Positions 45,954 through 55,531 are shown, counted from the first letter of the stretch. The stretch: 64,000 nucleotides of DNA from Rhizobium johnstonii 3841 (GCF_000009265.1 NC_008379.1:186001-250000); one strand, 5' to 3'. Numbers and translations: made by a program. The notes: generated by a model from the sequence alone, not told the origin.

Positions 45954-46138
45954 TGGATATCTCCTTTTCCGCAAGAGATAGTATCTCGTGCCGCCGATTT
46001 CCACACGGTGCAAAGAGCACAGCTGTGCAATTTCCCTCAGATACGCCCGATCTGTCATGTCGATGTTACGCGCCGGCGCTAGCAAGGCCTTGGACAATCC
46101 TGCGGAGGCTGAGCCTCGACACCTGATGGAGACGGGTT

Positions 46139-47284
46139 ATGAATAGACGCGAATTTCTGATCACATCGTCGGCTGCAGCCGGTCTGCTGGCTCTTCCGCG
46201 TTTCGCATCGGCTGCGGCCGGCACGATCGATCTCTACAGCGGTTCGGATGCCAACATCGTCGACCTCTGGAACAACTCCATCCGCCCGGCCTTCGAAAAG
46301 GCGCATCCGGGTGTTGCCCTGAAGGTCACCGATGCCGGCGACAATAACGGTCTGCGCGCCATCGCCGACCGTGCGCTCGCCGCGCTGAAGACGAAGACCG
46401 ATCCGCAGGCCGACCTTTTCGAACAATTCGATCCGCGCCTGCCGTCCGGCGGCATCGATGCCGGCCTCTGGGTGAAGTTCTCCGGCGAGAACATCGAGGG
46501 CTACGACCATATCAACCCGCTTGCCTTCGACACTCCCTACTCCCTTCCCTATCGCGGTTCGCAGGTCCTTCTCGCCTACGACACGACCAAGCTCGATCCG
46601 AAGGATGCGCCGAAGAGCTGGGATCAACTCACCGCCTGGATCAAGGCCAATCCGGGCCAGTTCATTTACAACCGTCCTGATAAGGGCGGTTCGGGCGGAA
46701 ACTTCGTACGCCGCGCGATCCATGAGGCCAATGGCCGCGATCCGAAGAAGTTCAAGATCGACAATTTCACCGCCGACTTCGCCACTGAGACGCTGACGCC
46801 GGCCTGGAAAATCCTCAACGACCTCGCCCCGGCGCTCTATGACAAAGGCGCCTATACGGCCGGCAACACCCAGTCGATCCAACTGCTCGCCCAGGGCGTC
46901 GTCACCATGGTGCCGGTCTGGTCGGACCAGGTGCTGCAGGCAATCTCCCAGGGCGTATTGCCTGATACGACCGGCATTGTGCAGCTTAGCGATCTTGCCC
47001 TTTGCGGCGGCTTCTCCAGCATCACCGTGTTCTCGAACGGCGCCAACAAGGATGCGGCGTTGAAGCTTGCCGCATTCATGCTGACGAAGGAAATGCAGGA
47101 AGCGATCATCACCGGGATCGGCGGTTTCCCTGCCGTCTCCTGGGACCACATCTCCGACGAGCTCCGCAAGAAATATGCCGACGTCATTCCGGCGACCATC
47201 CCGACCTTCCCGGGCGGCGACTGGGAAAAGGCGATCGCTGACGGCTGGTATCGCAACGTTGCTCCGGGCATCAGCCGCACCTGA
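46139..47284 (+). CDS. ABC transporter substrate-binding protein, Tat-type leader
   Basis: A 381-residue SBP of the polyamine/iron (PotD/FbpA-like) superfamily. The leader reads MNRREFLITSSAAAGLLALP, close to a twin-arginine signal (RREFL), with cleavage near ASA-AAG. The mature protein begins GTIDLYSGSDANIVDLW, and contains FDTPYSLPYRGSQVLLAYDTTKL and the WSDQVLQA region. It heads an operon of two permeases and an ATPase. The ligand is not readable; neither the tyrosines of iron-binding FbpA nor a clear polyamine pocket could be confirmed. Confidence 0.88.
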   Translation: MNRREFLITSSAAAGLLALPRFASAAAGTIDLYSGSDANIVDLWNNSIRPAFEKAHPGVALKVTDAGDNNGLRAIADRALAALKTKTDPQADLFEQFDPRLPSGGIDAGLWVKFSGENIEGYDHINPLAFDTPYSLPYRGSQVLLAYDTTKLDPKDAPKSWDQLTAWIKANPGQFIYNRPDKGGSGGNFVRRAIHEANGRDPKKFKIDNFTADFATETLTPAWKILNDLAPALYDKGAYTAGNTQSIQLLAQGVVTMVPVWSDQVLQAISQGVLPDTTGIVQLSDLALCGGFSSITVFSNGANKDAALKLAAFMLTKEMQEAIITGIGGFPAVSWDHISDELRKKYADVIPATIPTFPGGDWEKAIADGWYRNVAPGISRT

Positions 47285-48174
47285 TGTCCACTGATACTGC
47301 GCCGGCGGTTCTGCGCCGTCACCGGTCCATCAACAGGGGGAGCTCTATCGGGCTCCTCCTCGTTGCCCTGCCGGTCCTCCTGCTCGCATGGCTGATCGTC
47401 TTTCCGATCTTTTCGGCGGTCGTCGGCACGATCTTCGTTCGAGGCCCTGACGGCGCGATGGAATTCTCGCTTGCCTCCTACCGCTTCTTCTTCACCGACA
47501 GCTACAGCCTCGGCAATTTGTGGCTGACGCTCTGGACCACCGCCGTCTGCGGCATTCTGCTTCTGGCGATCGGCCTTCCGATCGCGCTTTACCTCCGGTT
47601 CTCGCAAGGGCGTCTTGCCGCCTATGTGCAGGCTCTTGCGATCTTCCCGATGTTCGTGCCGTCGATCATCCTCGCCTATGCGCTGATCAGGACCATCGGG
47701 CCGAACGGCACCGTCGACCTGTTGCTGAACGCTGTCAGCCTGCCCAAGCTGCGCACGCCCTATCTGACGCCCTGGGGACCGGTCATCGGCCTTGTCTGGG
47801 ACAATCTTCCCTTGACGGTGCTGATGCTGACGGCCGGGCTCTCCTCCGTTTCGAACAGCGCCATCGAGGCCGCACGCGATGTCGGCGCAGGGCCGCTCCG
47901 GGTGTTCCTCTCGATTATCCTGCCGCGCATGGGCAATTCCCTGCTGGTGACCGCGTCCTTCGCCGTGCTCGGCATCTTCTCCGCCTTCACCCTGCCCTAT
48001 GTGCTGGGCTCCGCATCGCCGGAGATGATGGGGCCGTTCATGCAGCGCACCTTCGCCGACATGAACGACCCGCTGAACGCCATGACCCAGGCCGTCATCA
48101 CCTTCGGCTTCTGCCTGGTCTTCGGTATCTTCTATATCAGGTCGATCGTCCGTAACCGCGAGGCCCAGCCATGA
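47284..48174 (+). CDS. ABC transporter permease 1 (PotB/FbpB-like)
   Basis: A 296-residue permease with six membrane segments and the docking loop EAARDVGAGPLRVFLSIILPRM. Its ATG overlaps the preceding stop (TGATG), and its stop overlaps the next start (ATGA). It partners the permease at 48171. Confidence 0.9.
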   Translation: MSTDTAPAVLRRHRSINRGSSIGLLLVALPVLLLAWLIVFPIFSAVVGTIFVRGPDGAMEFSLASYRFFFTDSYSLGNLWLTLWTTAVCGILLLAIGLPIALYLRFSQGRLAAYVQALAIFPMFVPSIILAYALIRTIGPNGTVDLLLNAVSLPKLRTPYLTPWGPVIGLVWDNLPLTVLMLTAGLSSVSNSAIEAARDVGAGPLRVFLSIILPRMGNSLLVTASFAVLGIFSAFTLPYVLGSASPEMMGPFMQRTFADMNDPLNAMTQAVITFGFCLVFGIFYIRSIVRNREAQP

Positions 48175-48998
48175 GTGCCGGTAGATCGGGCACGGACCTT
48201 CGCTTCGACTGGATCGGCATGCTCTTCGCGTGCCTGCTGACGCTGTTCATCGCGCTGCCGCTGATCGTCGTCGGAACATGGGCTTTCACGGAGGTCTGGC
48301 GTTATCCATCGGTGATCCCGCAGCAATTCGGCCTGCGTTTCTGGGGCCAGACGCTGGCGCGTCCGGATGTCTGGGACGCGCTCTTCCTCAGCCTGCGACT
48401 GACGACGACGGTCACCATTCTTTCCGCCGTGATCTGCCTTCCCGCGGCTTACGCCTTCGCGCGCATGCGCTTTCCCGGCAGGAACATCCTGTTCCTGTCG
48501 TTCCTCGCATCGCATGCCTTCCCGAAATTCGGCCTGCTCGTCGCCATTGCCGGCATCTTCCTGCAACTCGGCTTGATCAGCACCTTCTGGGGCGTCGTGC
48601 TGATCCAGCTTGTCGGCACGCTGATGCTGATGATCTGGATCCCGGTCGCAGCCTTCCAGAATGTCGACCGGCGCATGGAAGAGGCGGCGCGCGATGCGGG
48701 TGCCACGCCGCTGCGCGTCTTCTGGTCGATCACTCTGCCGCAGGCTGGACCCACGATCGCAGCCGCACTGCTTTTGACTTTCGTCGGCACCTTCTACGAG
48801 ACCGAAGGCGCCTGGCTGGTCGGCGCGCCTCAGGTCCGCACCATGCCGGTGCTGATGATCAGCTTCATCAACAATCAGATCGTCGTGCAATACGGCGCCG
48901 TACTGTCAGTCATGCTGTGGGTGCCGTCCTTCATCGCGCTGATGTTTGCGCGCCGCGTAATTGGCACCGGCGCGTTCGCACGAGGCTTCGGCGCGTGA
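48171..48998 (+). CDS. ABC transporter permease 2 (PotC/FbpB-like)
   Basis: A 275-residue permease with six membrane segments and the docking loop EEAARDAGATPLRVFWSITLPQ. It completes the channel with the preceding permease; the ATPase gene starts 31 bp later. Confidence 0.9.
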   Translation: MSAGRSGTDLRFDWIGMLFACLLTLFIALPLIVVGTWAFTEVWRYPSVIPQQFGLRFWGQTLARPDVWDALFLSLRLTTTVTILSAVICLPAAYAFARMRFPGRNILFLSFLASHAFPKFGLLVAIAGIFLQLGLISTFWGVVLIQLVGTLMLMIWIPVAAFQNVDRRMEEAARDAGATPLRVFWSITLPQAGPTIAAALLLTFVGTFYETEGAWLVGAPQVRTMPVLMISFINNQIVVQYGAVLSVMLWVPSFIALMFARRVIGTGAFARGFGA

Positions 48999-49029
48999 GG
49001 CGCGTACCAGTTCAAGGAAGGGTTTGAGA

Positions 49030-50109
49030 ATGGCACATCTGGCGATCGAGGGCGTTTCGAAGCTGTTCGGGACCACCTTTGCCGTTCGCGACTTCTCGCT
49101 CGAAGTGGGCGACGGCGAGCTCGTATGCCTGCTCGGCCCATCCGGTTCCGGCAAGTCGACGCTTCTCAGGATGATCGGCGGCTTCGAGCACCCGACCGGC
49201 GGAACGATCCGCATCGACGCGAAGAATGTGACGACGCTGCCGCCCGAGCGACGGCCGACCGGCATGGTATTCCAGAGCCATGCGCTCTGGACGCACATGG
49301 ATGTCTTCAACAACATCGCCTTCGGCCTGAAGCTCCGCCGGCTACCGAAAGTGGAGATCCGCCAGCGTGTCGAGGATGCTTTGGCCCTGGTCGGCCTCGC
49401 CGATTACGGGCGGCGGATGACGACGCAACTCTCTGGCGGCCAGCAGCAGCGCGTTGCGCTTGCCCGCTCGCTGGTGCTCGAGCCGAAGATCCTTCTGCTC
49501 GACGAGCCCTTCGCCAGCCTCGACCAGCATTTACGCGAAAGGCTGCGGGAGGAGGTGCGCGATATCCAGCAGCGCCTCGGCATCACCACGCTCTTCGTCA
49601 CCCATGGCCAGGATGAGGCCTTAGCGCTCGCCGACCGCATCGTCGTCATGCGCGACGGGGGCACCGAACAGATCGCGCCGCCGAGCACCATCTACCGGCA
49701 GCCTCAGACCGCCTTCGTCGCCGGTTTCATCGGCTCGATGAATTTTGTCCAGAGCCGCACCAGGAACGGTGTCTGCGAGCATCCGCTGTTCCCGCTTGCG
49801 GTTCCCGTCGAGGATGGGCCGGTGACGCTGGCCGCCCGCCCGGAAGCGCTGACGATCCGTTCCTCGGGCCGGGTCGATGCTGCGACAGTCCATCGCATCG
49901 TCGATTTCGGCACCCACAAGATGGTCGATATCGATCTTGCCGACGGCACCCGCCTGAAGGCAATGGTGGCGCCGGACGATCGGATCCGGGCCGGGATGAG
50001 GGTCGAGCCGAGTTTCGCCGGCTTTTTCGTCTTCCGCGACAACGAGCTCGTCCATCAGTCGATGCCGGCAAAGGGCGACGTGGAGATCGAAGAGCTGCTG
50101 CGGGTTTAG
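49030..50109 (+). CDS. ABC transporter ATPase (PotA/FbpC-like)
   Basis: A 359-residue ATPase: Walker A GPSGSGKST, signature LSGGQQQRVALARSL, Walker B ILLLDEPFASLD, switch His in VTHGQDEALALADR, then a TOBE domain in the last 110 residues. ATG at 49030 follows GGAAGG. It ends the four-gene operon; the palindromic repeat region begins at its stop codon. Confidence 0.92.
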   Translation: MAHLAIEGVSKLFGTTFAVRDFSLEVGDGELVCLLGPSGSGKSTLLRMIGGFEHPTGGTIRIDAKNVTTLPPERRPTGMVFQSHALWTHMDVFNNIAFGLKLRRLPKVEIRQRVEDALALVGLADYGRRMTTQLSGGQQQRVALARSLVLEPKILLLDEPFASLDQHLRERLREEVRDIQQRLGITTLFVTHGQDEALALADRIVVMRDGGTEQIAPPSTIYRQPQTAFVAGFIGSMNFVQSRTRNGVCEHPLFPLAVPVEDGPVTLAARPEALTIRSSGRVDAATVHRIVDFGTHKMVDIDLADGTRLKAMVAPDDRIRAGMRVEPSFAGFFVFRDNELVHQSMPAKGDVEIEELLRV

Positions 50110-50229
50110 AGCGGTTCAGCTTTTCATGGAAACGCAGAACCGCTCTAACCTTTTGTTTTGACGCAATTCCCGGCAAAACCGCTTCGCGCTTTGCCTGGGA
50201 AAACCGCTTCGCACTTTTCCTGGAATTGC
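50108..50229. repeat. composite intergenic palindromic repeat
   Basis: AGAGCGGTTCAGC (50108-50120) and GCAGAACCGCTCT (50134-50146) form one stem (12 of 13). A second, larger unit is bounded by GCAATTCCCGG (50163-50173) and CCTGGAATTGC (50219-50229) and contains the direct repeat AAAACCGCTTCGC at 50175-50187 and 50200-50212. Such AAAACCGCT-rich hairpins are frequent between rhizobial genes. It separates two convergent operons and may end transcription. Confidence 0.75.
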
Positions 50230-50253
50230 TCTAGACGCTCGGAATGCGCCCGT

Positions 50254-51087
50254 TCACGCCTTACTCTGGAAGCCTTCCAGCAGCCAGGGATGCAGCGCCT
50301 TGCTGGCGGCCAGGATATCGCTCTTTCCGACAACCTTAGCGCCGGAAAAACGGGTGACGATGCCGCCCGCCTCTTCGACCATCAGCGCCGAGGCGCCGAA
50401 ATCATGGATCGCGAGCCCGTCTTCGAAGAATCCGTCCAGGCGGCCGCAAGCGACGTAGGCGATCGACAGGGCTGCCGAGCCGAGGCGGCGCACACCCGCC
50501 GTATTCGCCATCAGGCGTTTGACGGCTTCGAAATAGGTCTCTTCCGCAACCGCCGTGACCTGGCCGGGGATCGGCAGACCGGCGCCGACAAGTACGTTCT
50601 CAATGTCGCCGACATCGGCGCAGCGGATACGCTCGCCGTTCAGATAGGCGCCGCCACCGATCTCGGCGCTGAACAGCTCGTCCTGCATGGCATCATAGAC
50701 GACGCCCATGACGAGCCTGCCGCTTTCGACGATCGAGATCGTCATGCCGAAATGCGGAATGCCCCAGGCGTAATTGGTCGTGCCGTCGATCGGGTCGATG
50801 TAGATAACAGGCGTTTCCGGACCCGCCGTGCGGTTGCCGACGGCTTCCTCGCCCTGGATGGCATAGTCCGGGAAGGCCTTCGTCATCTCGTCGACGATGA
50901 TCCGCTCGACGGCGACATCGATTTCGGTCTGATAATCGCGCGGCGCCTTGGCGAGCATTTCCTGGGACGCGCGCCGCCGCAGGGAGCCGCGGGCAGTTTC
51001 GCCCGCCTTCAATACCGTTTCGGCAAGCACGACGAGGCGGGACGATGCGGTCGGGGAAAGACGCGCGGAAATCGGGGAAGATGTCAT
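50254..51087 (-). CDS. inositol monophosphatase-family phosphatase
   Basis: A 277-residue Mg-dependent phosphatase. The metal sites are visible: EE at 80-81, DPIDGTTN (98-105) and the second motif VACGRLDGFFEDGLAIHDFGASALMVEEAGG, in which the usual WD is HD. Family members hydrolyse inositol phosphate, fructose bisphosphate, histidinol phosphate or PAP. It is 104 bp downstream of the PfkB kinase in the same direction and could dephosphorylate an intermediate of that pathway, or be separate. Confidence 0.88.
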   Translation of the reverse strand: MTSSPISARLSPTASSRLVVLAETVLKAGETARGSLRRRASQEMLAKAPRDYQTEIDVAVERIIVDEMTKAFPDYAIQGEEAVGNRTAGPETPVIYIDPIDGTTNYAWGIPHFGMTISIVESGRLVMGVVYDAMQDELFSAEIGGGAYLNGERIRCADVGDIENVLVGAGLPIPGQVTAVAEETYFEAVKRLMANTAGVRRLGSAALSIAYVACGRLDGFFEDGLAIHDFGASALMVEEAGGIVTRFSGAKVVGKSDILAASKALHPWLLEGFQSKA

Positions 51088-51191
51088 GAGAAAAGTCCGG
51101 ATGCTGCTGATATGACGGGGTGAATCGCGAGGAGCCCATCCCTTCGCAGAGGCCGATGATGGTTTTATGAAGCGCGCCCATGCCTAGCGGA

Positions 51192-52085
51192 TTATCTGAG
51201 GATCGCTTCAAGCTCGGAAATGGTCGGAAATGCCTTTCTTGTTCCATGTCTTGAGACGGTGATGGCTGCGGCTGCAACTGCGTGTTCGATGGCTAGCCTG
51301 TCCAGGCGCTGCCCACGCAGCGCGCAGGATGCAAGTGCTGCGGCCATGAAGGTATCGCCTGCGCCCGTTGTATCCACAACCTCACAGACCTGGGCGGGCA
51401 CTTCGATGCTATCGTGCCGGTTCACCAGCGTCGCGCCGTCGCCGCCCAGCGTCAGCACGATTTCACGCAGGCCTCGGCTCAGCAGATATTCGGCAGCATC
51501 CCTGCCCGTCGTTCCCGTCAGGGCCTGCGCCTCGCCCTTGTTCAGGAAGGCGATGTCGATCAGATCCCAGAGATCGGAGAAATAGGAGCGCACCGGCGAG
51601 GGATTGAAAGCGGTGACCATGCCGATCGCTCTCGCATGCTCGAGAATGTCGCGGGTCGTCCGGTCGGAGAGGTTGCCTTGTAGTATCATCAGATCGCCGG
51701 AACCGGCCGTCGACAGGATCCGCCTGACATCGGACAGGGAGAGGCTCTGCGCCGATTCCGTCGTCGTGACGATGGCATTCTCGCCGCCTGGCAGCCGGAA
51801 GATGATCGAGACGTCGCTCGATGCATCTTCCATTTCGATCAGCTCGCTCCGAAGCGGCTCGTCCGCGAGGTAATGGCGTATCGTATCGGCCCTCGCATCC
51901 TTGCCGACAGGCGCCACCAGCGTTGTCGAAACGCCGCAGCGGGCCATGACGACCGCCTGGTTCGTGCCCTTGCCACCGAGATCGCTGCCCCCGGCATTGC
52001 CGAGGATGGAGGCGCCGGTGACGGGAAGTTCGGAAACCGCGATGGTTTCGTCAATGGCGACATTGCCGACTATGTAGGCGCGCAT
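51192..52085 (-). CDS. PfkB-family sugar kinase (ribokinase-like)
   Basis: A 297-residue kinase: N-terminal VGNVAIDE, the substrate-binding GGKGTNQAV (37-45), and the C-terminal phosphoryl-transfer motif DTTGAGDTFMAA. It most resembles ribokinase but could phosphorylate a nucleoside or another furanose. It is the next-to-last gene of the LacI-headed operon, 24 bp after the TenA gene, and probably activates the sugar part of the imported compound. Confidence 0.88.
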   Translation of the reverse strand: MRAYIVGNVAIDETIAVSELPVTGASILGNAGGSDLGGKGTNQAVVMARCGVSTTLVAPVGKDARADTIRHYLADEPLRSELIEMEDASSDVSIIFRLPGGENAIVTTTESAQSLSLSDVRRILSTAGSGDLMILQGNLSDRTTRDILEHARAIGMVTAFNPSPVRSYFSDLWDLIDIAFLNKGEAQALTGTTGRDAAEYLLSRGLREIVLTLGGDGATLVNRHDSIEVPAQVCEVVDTTGAGDTFMAAALASCALRGQRLDRLAIEHAVAAAAITVSRHGTRKAFPTISELEAILR

Positions 52086-52109
52086 GCATCCGCTTTCACA
52101 AGGCTGAAG

Positions 52110-52757
52110 CTAAAGGTAAGGCGCATCATGAAAATCGATCTCGAGCTGCATCGCCCGGCCGAAGATCGCGCTCAGCCGCGCCTTTTCATTCTCTTCCAGC
52201 GTTTCTCCTGCGATGTCGAGTTCATTCTTCAGCCATTGCGCCTGGGCGGCGAAATTCGGATCGACATGCAGGTCGACCCATTCCTTCAAGAGCGGATCGC
52301 TGATTGGACGAGTTGCCGCTTCCTTCGACCAGGTCCAGTACATCCATTCGGCCGCAAACATCGCCGCAACCGTGTCGAGGAAGCCGCCCTGGCGGGCGAT
52401 CTCCAACATGCCGGCGCGAAAGGCCTCGACCTCGGCGATGCCGGTGTCGAAGGACGAGGGATCGATGCCGCGGCTGGCAAAGGTCCGCTCGAAATAGGCG
52501 ATCTGCTCGTTGGCAAGCGCATCGAGAACCGCGATCAGCCAGCGCTTCTGCGCCATCGTCCCGGCGGTCGCCGCCGCATAGGCGAAGATCGAGATGGCGC
52601 TGTCGACGAAGGCGCCTTCATAGACGAGATAACGTTCGAAAGCCGCCTTGCTCAGCCTGTCGTTCTTGACGTCCTCGACGAAGCGGTGACTCAGCATCGT
52701 CCGGAAGACGGCGTCGTTCTCGCGCAGGATGCGGTCTGAAAGGCTTTCTGCCGCCAT
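52110..52757 (-). CDS. TenA/thiaminase II-family protein (TenA-E type)
   Basis: A 215-residue all-helical TenA-fold protein. The catalytic cysteine of TenA-C enzymes (thiaminase II and aminopyrimidine hydrolase) is absent: the equivalent region reads AAEWMYWTWSKEA, with Glu, which fits the Glu-type branch. Those proteins act on pyrimidine-like compounds or have unknown substrates. The ATG at 52757 follows GAGGGCTGAGC, two bases after the BtpA stop. No thiamine genes are near; it sits in a sugar-type catabolic operon, so a role on an amine or C-N bond of the imported compound is suggested. Confidence 0.85.
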   Translation of the reverse strand: MAAESLSDRILRENDAVFRTMLSHRFVEDVKNDRLSKAAFERYLVYEGAFVDSAISIFAYAAATAGTMAQKRWLIAVLDALANEQIAYFERTFASRGIDPSSFDTGIAEVEAFRAGMLEIARQGGFLDTVAAMFAAEWMYWTWSKEAATRPISDPLLKEWVDLHVDPNFAAQAQWLKNELDIAGETLEENEKARLSAIFGRAMQLEIDFHDAPYL

Positions 52758-52759
52758 GC

Positions 52760-53602
52760 TCAGCCCTCCAGTCCCGGTTCGGCCGCCGCCCGGAAGGCGC
52801 GCACCCGCTCTATGTCGACCGGGTTCCACCAGACGCCGCCATGCTTCAACGAAGAGGCGACGATGACGCCGTTGGTGCGAGCGAGAATATCGACGATATT
52901 GTCCTTGTTGACGCCGGAGCCGACGAGCAGCGGCAGGTGTGTCGCCGCACCGATCTCCTCGATTTCCTCCATCGTTGCCGAATTGCCGGTTCGCTGGCCA
53001 GTGGCGATGACGCCATCGGCATCGAAGAAGGCGAGGTCGCGGGTCAGCTCCTGGATCGAGCGGTCGGCGACGATGGCGTGGCTGCCATGCTTGACGTGGC
53101 TGTCGGCAAAGACCTTGATGTGCTCGGCTCTCAGCAGCGAGCGGTAGCGCATGGCTTCGGCGGCCCTGCCCTCCATGAAGCCTTCATTGGCGACATAGGC
53201 ATTGGCCCATTGATTGACGCGGATGAATTTGGCGCCACCGGCCATGGCAATGGCGAAGGCTGGAATCGGCGCGTTGGCCAGCACGTTGACGCCAAGCGGA
53301 ATGCCGGCGGCGCGCGCGATCCGGTCGGTGACGACGGACATGAAACCCGTCGTCTCGGGGCCGATATCCTCGGGCTTGGAAAACGGCACGTCGCCGTGAT
53401 TTTCGATGATCAGCCCATGCAGGCCGCCTTCCACGCAGGCTTCGGCGTCGCGCATGCATGCGTCGTAAATCGCATCCATCGCAGTCCCCCGGTAGCGCGG
53501 CGCGCCCGGAAAGGCCGGGCAATGGATCATGCCGATCAGAACCTTGTCCCTGCCGAAGATATCCCTGATGGCGTTGGACGGCCTGTCCGAAATTTCCTGC
53601 AT
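52760..53602 (-). CDS. BtpA/SgcQ-family TIM-barrel protein
   Basis: A 280-residue BtpA-family protein, beginning LIGMIHCPAFPGAPRY and containing GLIIENHGDVPF, GVNVLANAPIPAFAIA and LLVGSGVNKDNI. BtpA was first linked to photosystem I assembly in cyanobacteria; SgcQ homologues in enterobacteria are in sugar operons and are predicted nucleosidase-like enzymes. ATG at 53602 follows AAGGGAATG. In this operon with a kinase, a lactonase-like PHP protein and TenA, a glycosidic C-N cleavage role is plausible but unproven. Confidence 0.88.
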   Translation of the reverse strand: MQEISDRPSNAIRDIFGRDKVLIGMIHCPAFPGAPRYRGTAMDAIYDACMRDAEACVEGGLHGLIIENHGDVPFSKPEDIGPETTGFMSVVTDRIARAAGIPLGVNVLANAPIPAFAIAMAGGAKFIRVNQWANAYVANEGFMEGRAAEAMRYRSLLRAEHIKVFADSHVKHGSHAIVADRSIQELTRDLAFFDADGVIATGQRTGNSATMEEIEEIGAATHLPLLVGSGVNKDNIVDILARTNGVIVASSLKHGGVWWNPVDIERVRAFRAAAEPGLEG

Positions 53603-53637
53603 GTCATTCCCTTTCCAATTCCGGCCGCGCGCTGAAA

Positions 53638-54411
53638 TCACGCCTGCTTTTCGGTGAGCCAGCCGAGGATGTTCTTCCAGAGCCGGCCGTAGCCTTCCCA
53701 TTCGCAGAAAGCGGGCGAGAGCCAGTGCGGGCCGATATCCGACGTCCAAGCTGCCGTCCGCCCAGTGCCGTGCGTGCCGACGACGAGCAGCGGAAGGCCG
53801 CCCTGATCCTCCGGCAGGCGCGCGACGATCTCGACATCGGCACGGTCTCGCACTTCGACCTCGTTGACGCCGAGAAGCACCGGCCAGGCGCCTTCGAGAC
53901 CCTGCATCGTCGGATGCTCCGGCTTCACGACCTCAGCAACGGTGCCCTCGGGAATTTCGACGCGGTCGTCATAAGGCAGGCAGGTGACGGGCAGCGTGTC
54001 TTCGACGGGGGTGCGCCGCCAGCGAGCCTTGCCGTCGATGCCCTGGAAGGAGAAGTAGCCGCCGACCATCAGCAGGCCGCCGCCCTTTTCCACCCAGGCC
54101 TTCAGGAGCTTCAGCCGGTTCGGCACGGTGCGCGAATGCAGCCACACATCTGGGGGCAGCAGCAGCGAGTTGGCGCCGATATCGGAGAGAATGATGGCGT
54201 CATAGGCGTCGAGCCCTGTCATATCGAAGGGGAATTTCTCCACTGCCTCGTGCGCCGGCATATAGGTGAGTTCGAAGGCGCTGCCGGCGAGCGCCTTGAC
54301 CAGCGGTTCGGCGCCGAGATGGAAGGTGACGCTGCCGAACTGGTCGAAGCCTTTGTAATGCGTAGCCGAGCTGACCCAGCTCTCGCCGACAAGGAGGATT
54401 TTTTTGGTCAT
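53638..54411 (-). CDS. class I glutamine amidotransferase-like protein
   Basis: A 257-residue protein of the flavodoxin-like GATase1 superfamily (DUF1355/ThuA-like). The N-terminus KKILLVGESWVSSATHYKGFDQF and the stretch DAIILSDIGANSLLLPPD are typical. At the place of the nucleophile elbow it has VGGYFSFQG without Cys, so it is not a working glutaminase. The end reads HWLSPAFCEWEGYGRLW. Proteins of this type occur in carbohydrate clusters; their reaction is unknown. It is separated by about 35 bp from each neighbour in the operon. Confidence 0.82.
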   Translation of the reverse strand: MTKKILLVGESWVSSATHYKGFDQFGSVTFHLGAEPLVKALAGSAFELTYMPAHEAVEKFPFDMTGLDAYDAIILSDIGANSLLLPPDVWLHSRTVPNRLKLLKAWVEKGGGLLMVGGYFSFQGIDGKARWRRTPVEDTLPVTCLPYDDRVEIPEGTVAEVVKPEHPTMQGLEGAWPVLLGVNEVEVRDRADVEIVARLPEDQGGLPLLVVGTHGTGRTAAWTSDIGPHWLSPAFCEWEGYGRLWKNILGWLTEKQA

Positions 54412-54447
54412 GGTCTAGTTTACCTGTGATCGATTGAATTGATGGAG

Positions 54448-55527
54448 CTACGCTCCGGCATGAAAGACGCGGCGCGGATTGCTGCGCATCATCTCGTCGA
54501 GAATCGTCCTATCGAGGCCGTGCCGCTCCAGACGGGGAAGAAAATGGCGAAGGATATAGGCGTAGCCGTTGCCGCCGTAGTGCGTCAGCATCATCTTCAG
54601 AAAGACGTCGTGTGACAGCAAAATCCGGCCGAGATGACCGGCCTCGACGAGACGAACGATCGCGCGCGCGGCCTCCTCGTCGCTCGGGCACTGCACCTGC
54701 TGGTCGGCATAGAAGAAATCCATGCCGATCATGTCGTATTCGATGAAAGCGCCGCGCGCCGCCAACTCGCTCTGATAGGCGATGTCGTCATGAGACGGGT
54801 TCATGTGGCAAAGCACGGTGTGGCGGAGATCCGCCCCCTCTTGCGCCACCACGTCGAGCACGCGGTGGCCGAGACGGAACCAGCCCGGCAGATGCACCAT
54901 CAGCGGAAGTCCAGTCAGCACCTGCGCCCGGGCCGCACCGCGTAGCGACTTCTCCTCCTCGGCGGTGAAATCCGAGGAGACGCCGATTTCGCCGATCAGG
55001 CCGATCCTGACGCCGGTGCCGTCGACGCTCTCCCTCGCCTCGCGGACGATTTCGCCCGCGATATCATCAATGCTCATCGCGGTGACGCCTTCAGGATGCG
55101 AGGAGCCGAGATAATAACCCGCGCCCATCACGATGTTGAGGCCTGAGGCTTCGGAGATACGCCGGAGCGCCAGCGGATCGCGGCCGATGCCCTTGCAGGT
55201 CGGCTCGACTACGGTGCGACCGCCCGCCGTGGCGAAGTCCTTGAGCTCGGCCACCGCCAGATGTTCGTCGTCGAGGGTGATATTGTGCTTGTTGACGAAG
55301 GGGTCCTGCCGGAGTTCGCCAAGGATCTCCATGCAGACGAAACTTTCGGCGAGATATTGCCGCTCCGGCGTCTTCGGCGCATGCCACCAGCAGCGGCAGT
55401 CGTTGAGGATATGCTCGTGCATCAGCGTCACGCCGAGTGCATCCGCCGAAACGGGGCCGGTAACGGTCATCACCTTGCCGGAGCGGACATGCGCTTCGGA
55501 CAGAGTCTCTATCGTCTGTTCGCTCAT
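54448..55527 (-). CDS. phosphotriesterase-homology protein (PHP family)
   Basis: A 359-residue amidohydrolase-fold protein. Metal ligands are H37 and H39 in LMHEHIL, histidines in MVHLPG and VLCHMNPSHDD, and D in LLSHDVFLK. The bridging carbamylated lysine of true phosphotriesterases is replaced by Glu in GLIGEIGVS, the pattern of PHP and of some lactonases. A sugar-lactonase role would suit the operon. It begins four bases before the permease stop in a tightly packed order. Confidence 0.88.
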   Translation of the reverse strand: MSEQTIETLSEAHVRSGKVMTVTGPVSADALGVTLMHEHILNDCRCWWHAPKTPERQYLAESFVCMEILGELRQDPFVNKHNITLDDEHLAVAELKDFATAGGRTVVEPTCKGIGRDPLALRRISEASGLNIVMGAGYYLGSSHPEGVTAMSIDDIAGEIVREARESVDGTGVRIGLIGEIGVSSDFTAEEEKSLRGAARAQVLTGLPLMVHLPGWFRLGHRVLDVVAQEGADLRHTVLCHMNPSHDDIAYQSELAARGAFIEYDMIGMDFFYADQQVQCPSDEEAARAIVRLVEAGHLGRILLSHDVFLKMMLTHYGGNGYAYILRHFLPRLERHGLDRTILDEMMRSNPRRVFHAGA

Positions 55528-55531
55528 CGCC

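Noticed and set aside
52110..52757. Thiaminase II or thiamine-salvage enzyme
   Set aside because: The TenA catalytic Cys is missing, and no thiamine genes or THI-box-like structure are nearby.
53638..54411. Assignment as a functional glutamine amidotransferase
   Set aside because: The nucleophile elbow lacks Cys (VGGYFSFQG), so only fold similarity is claimed.
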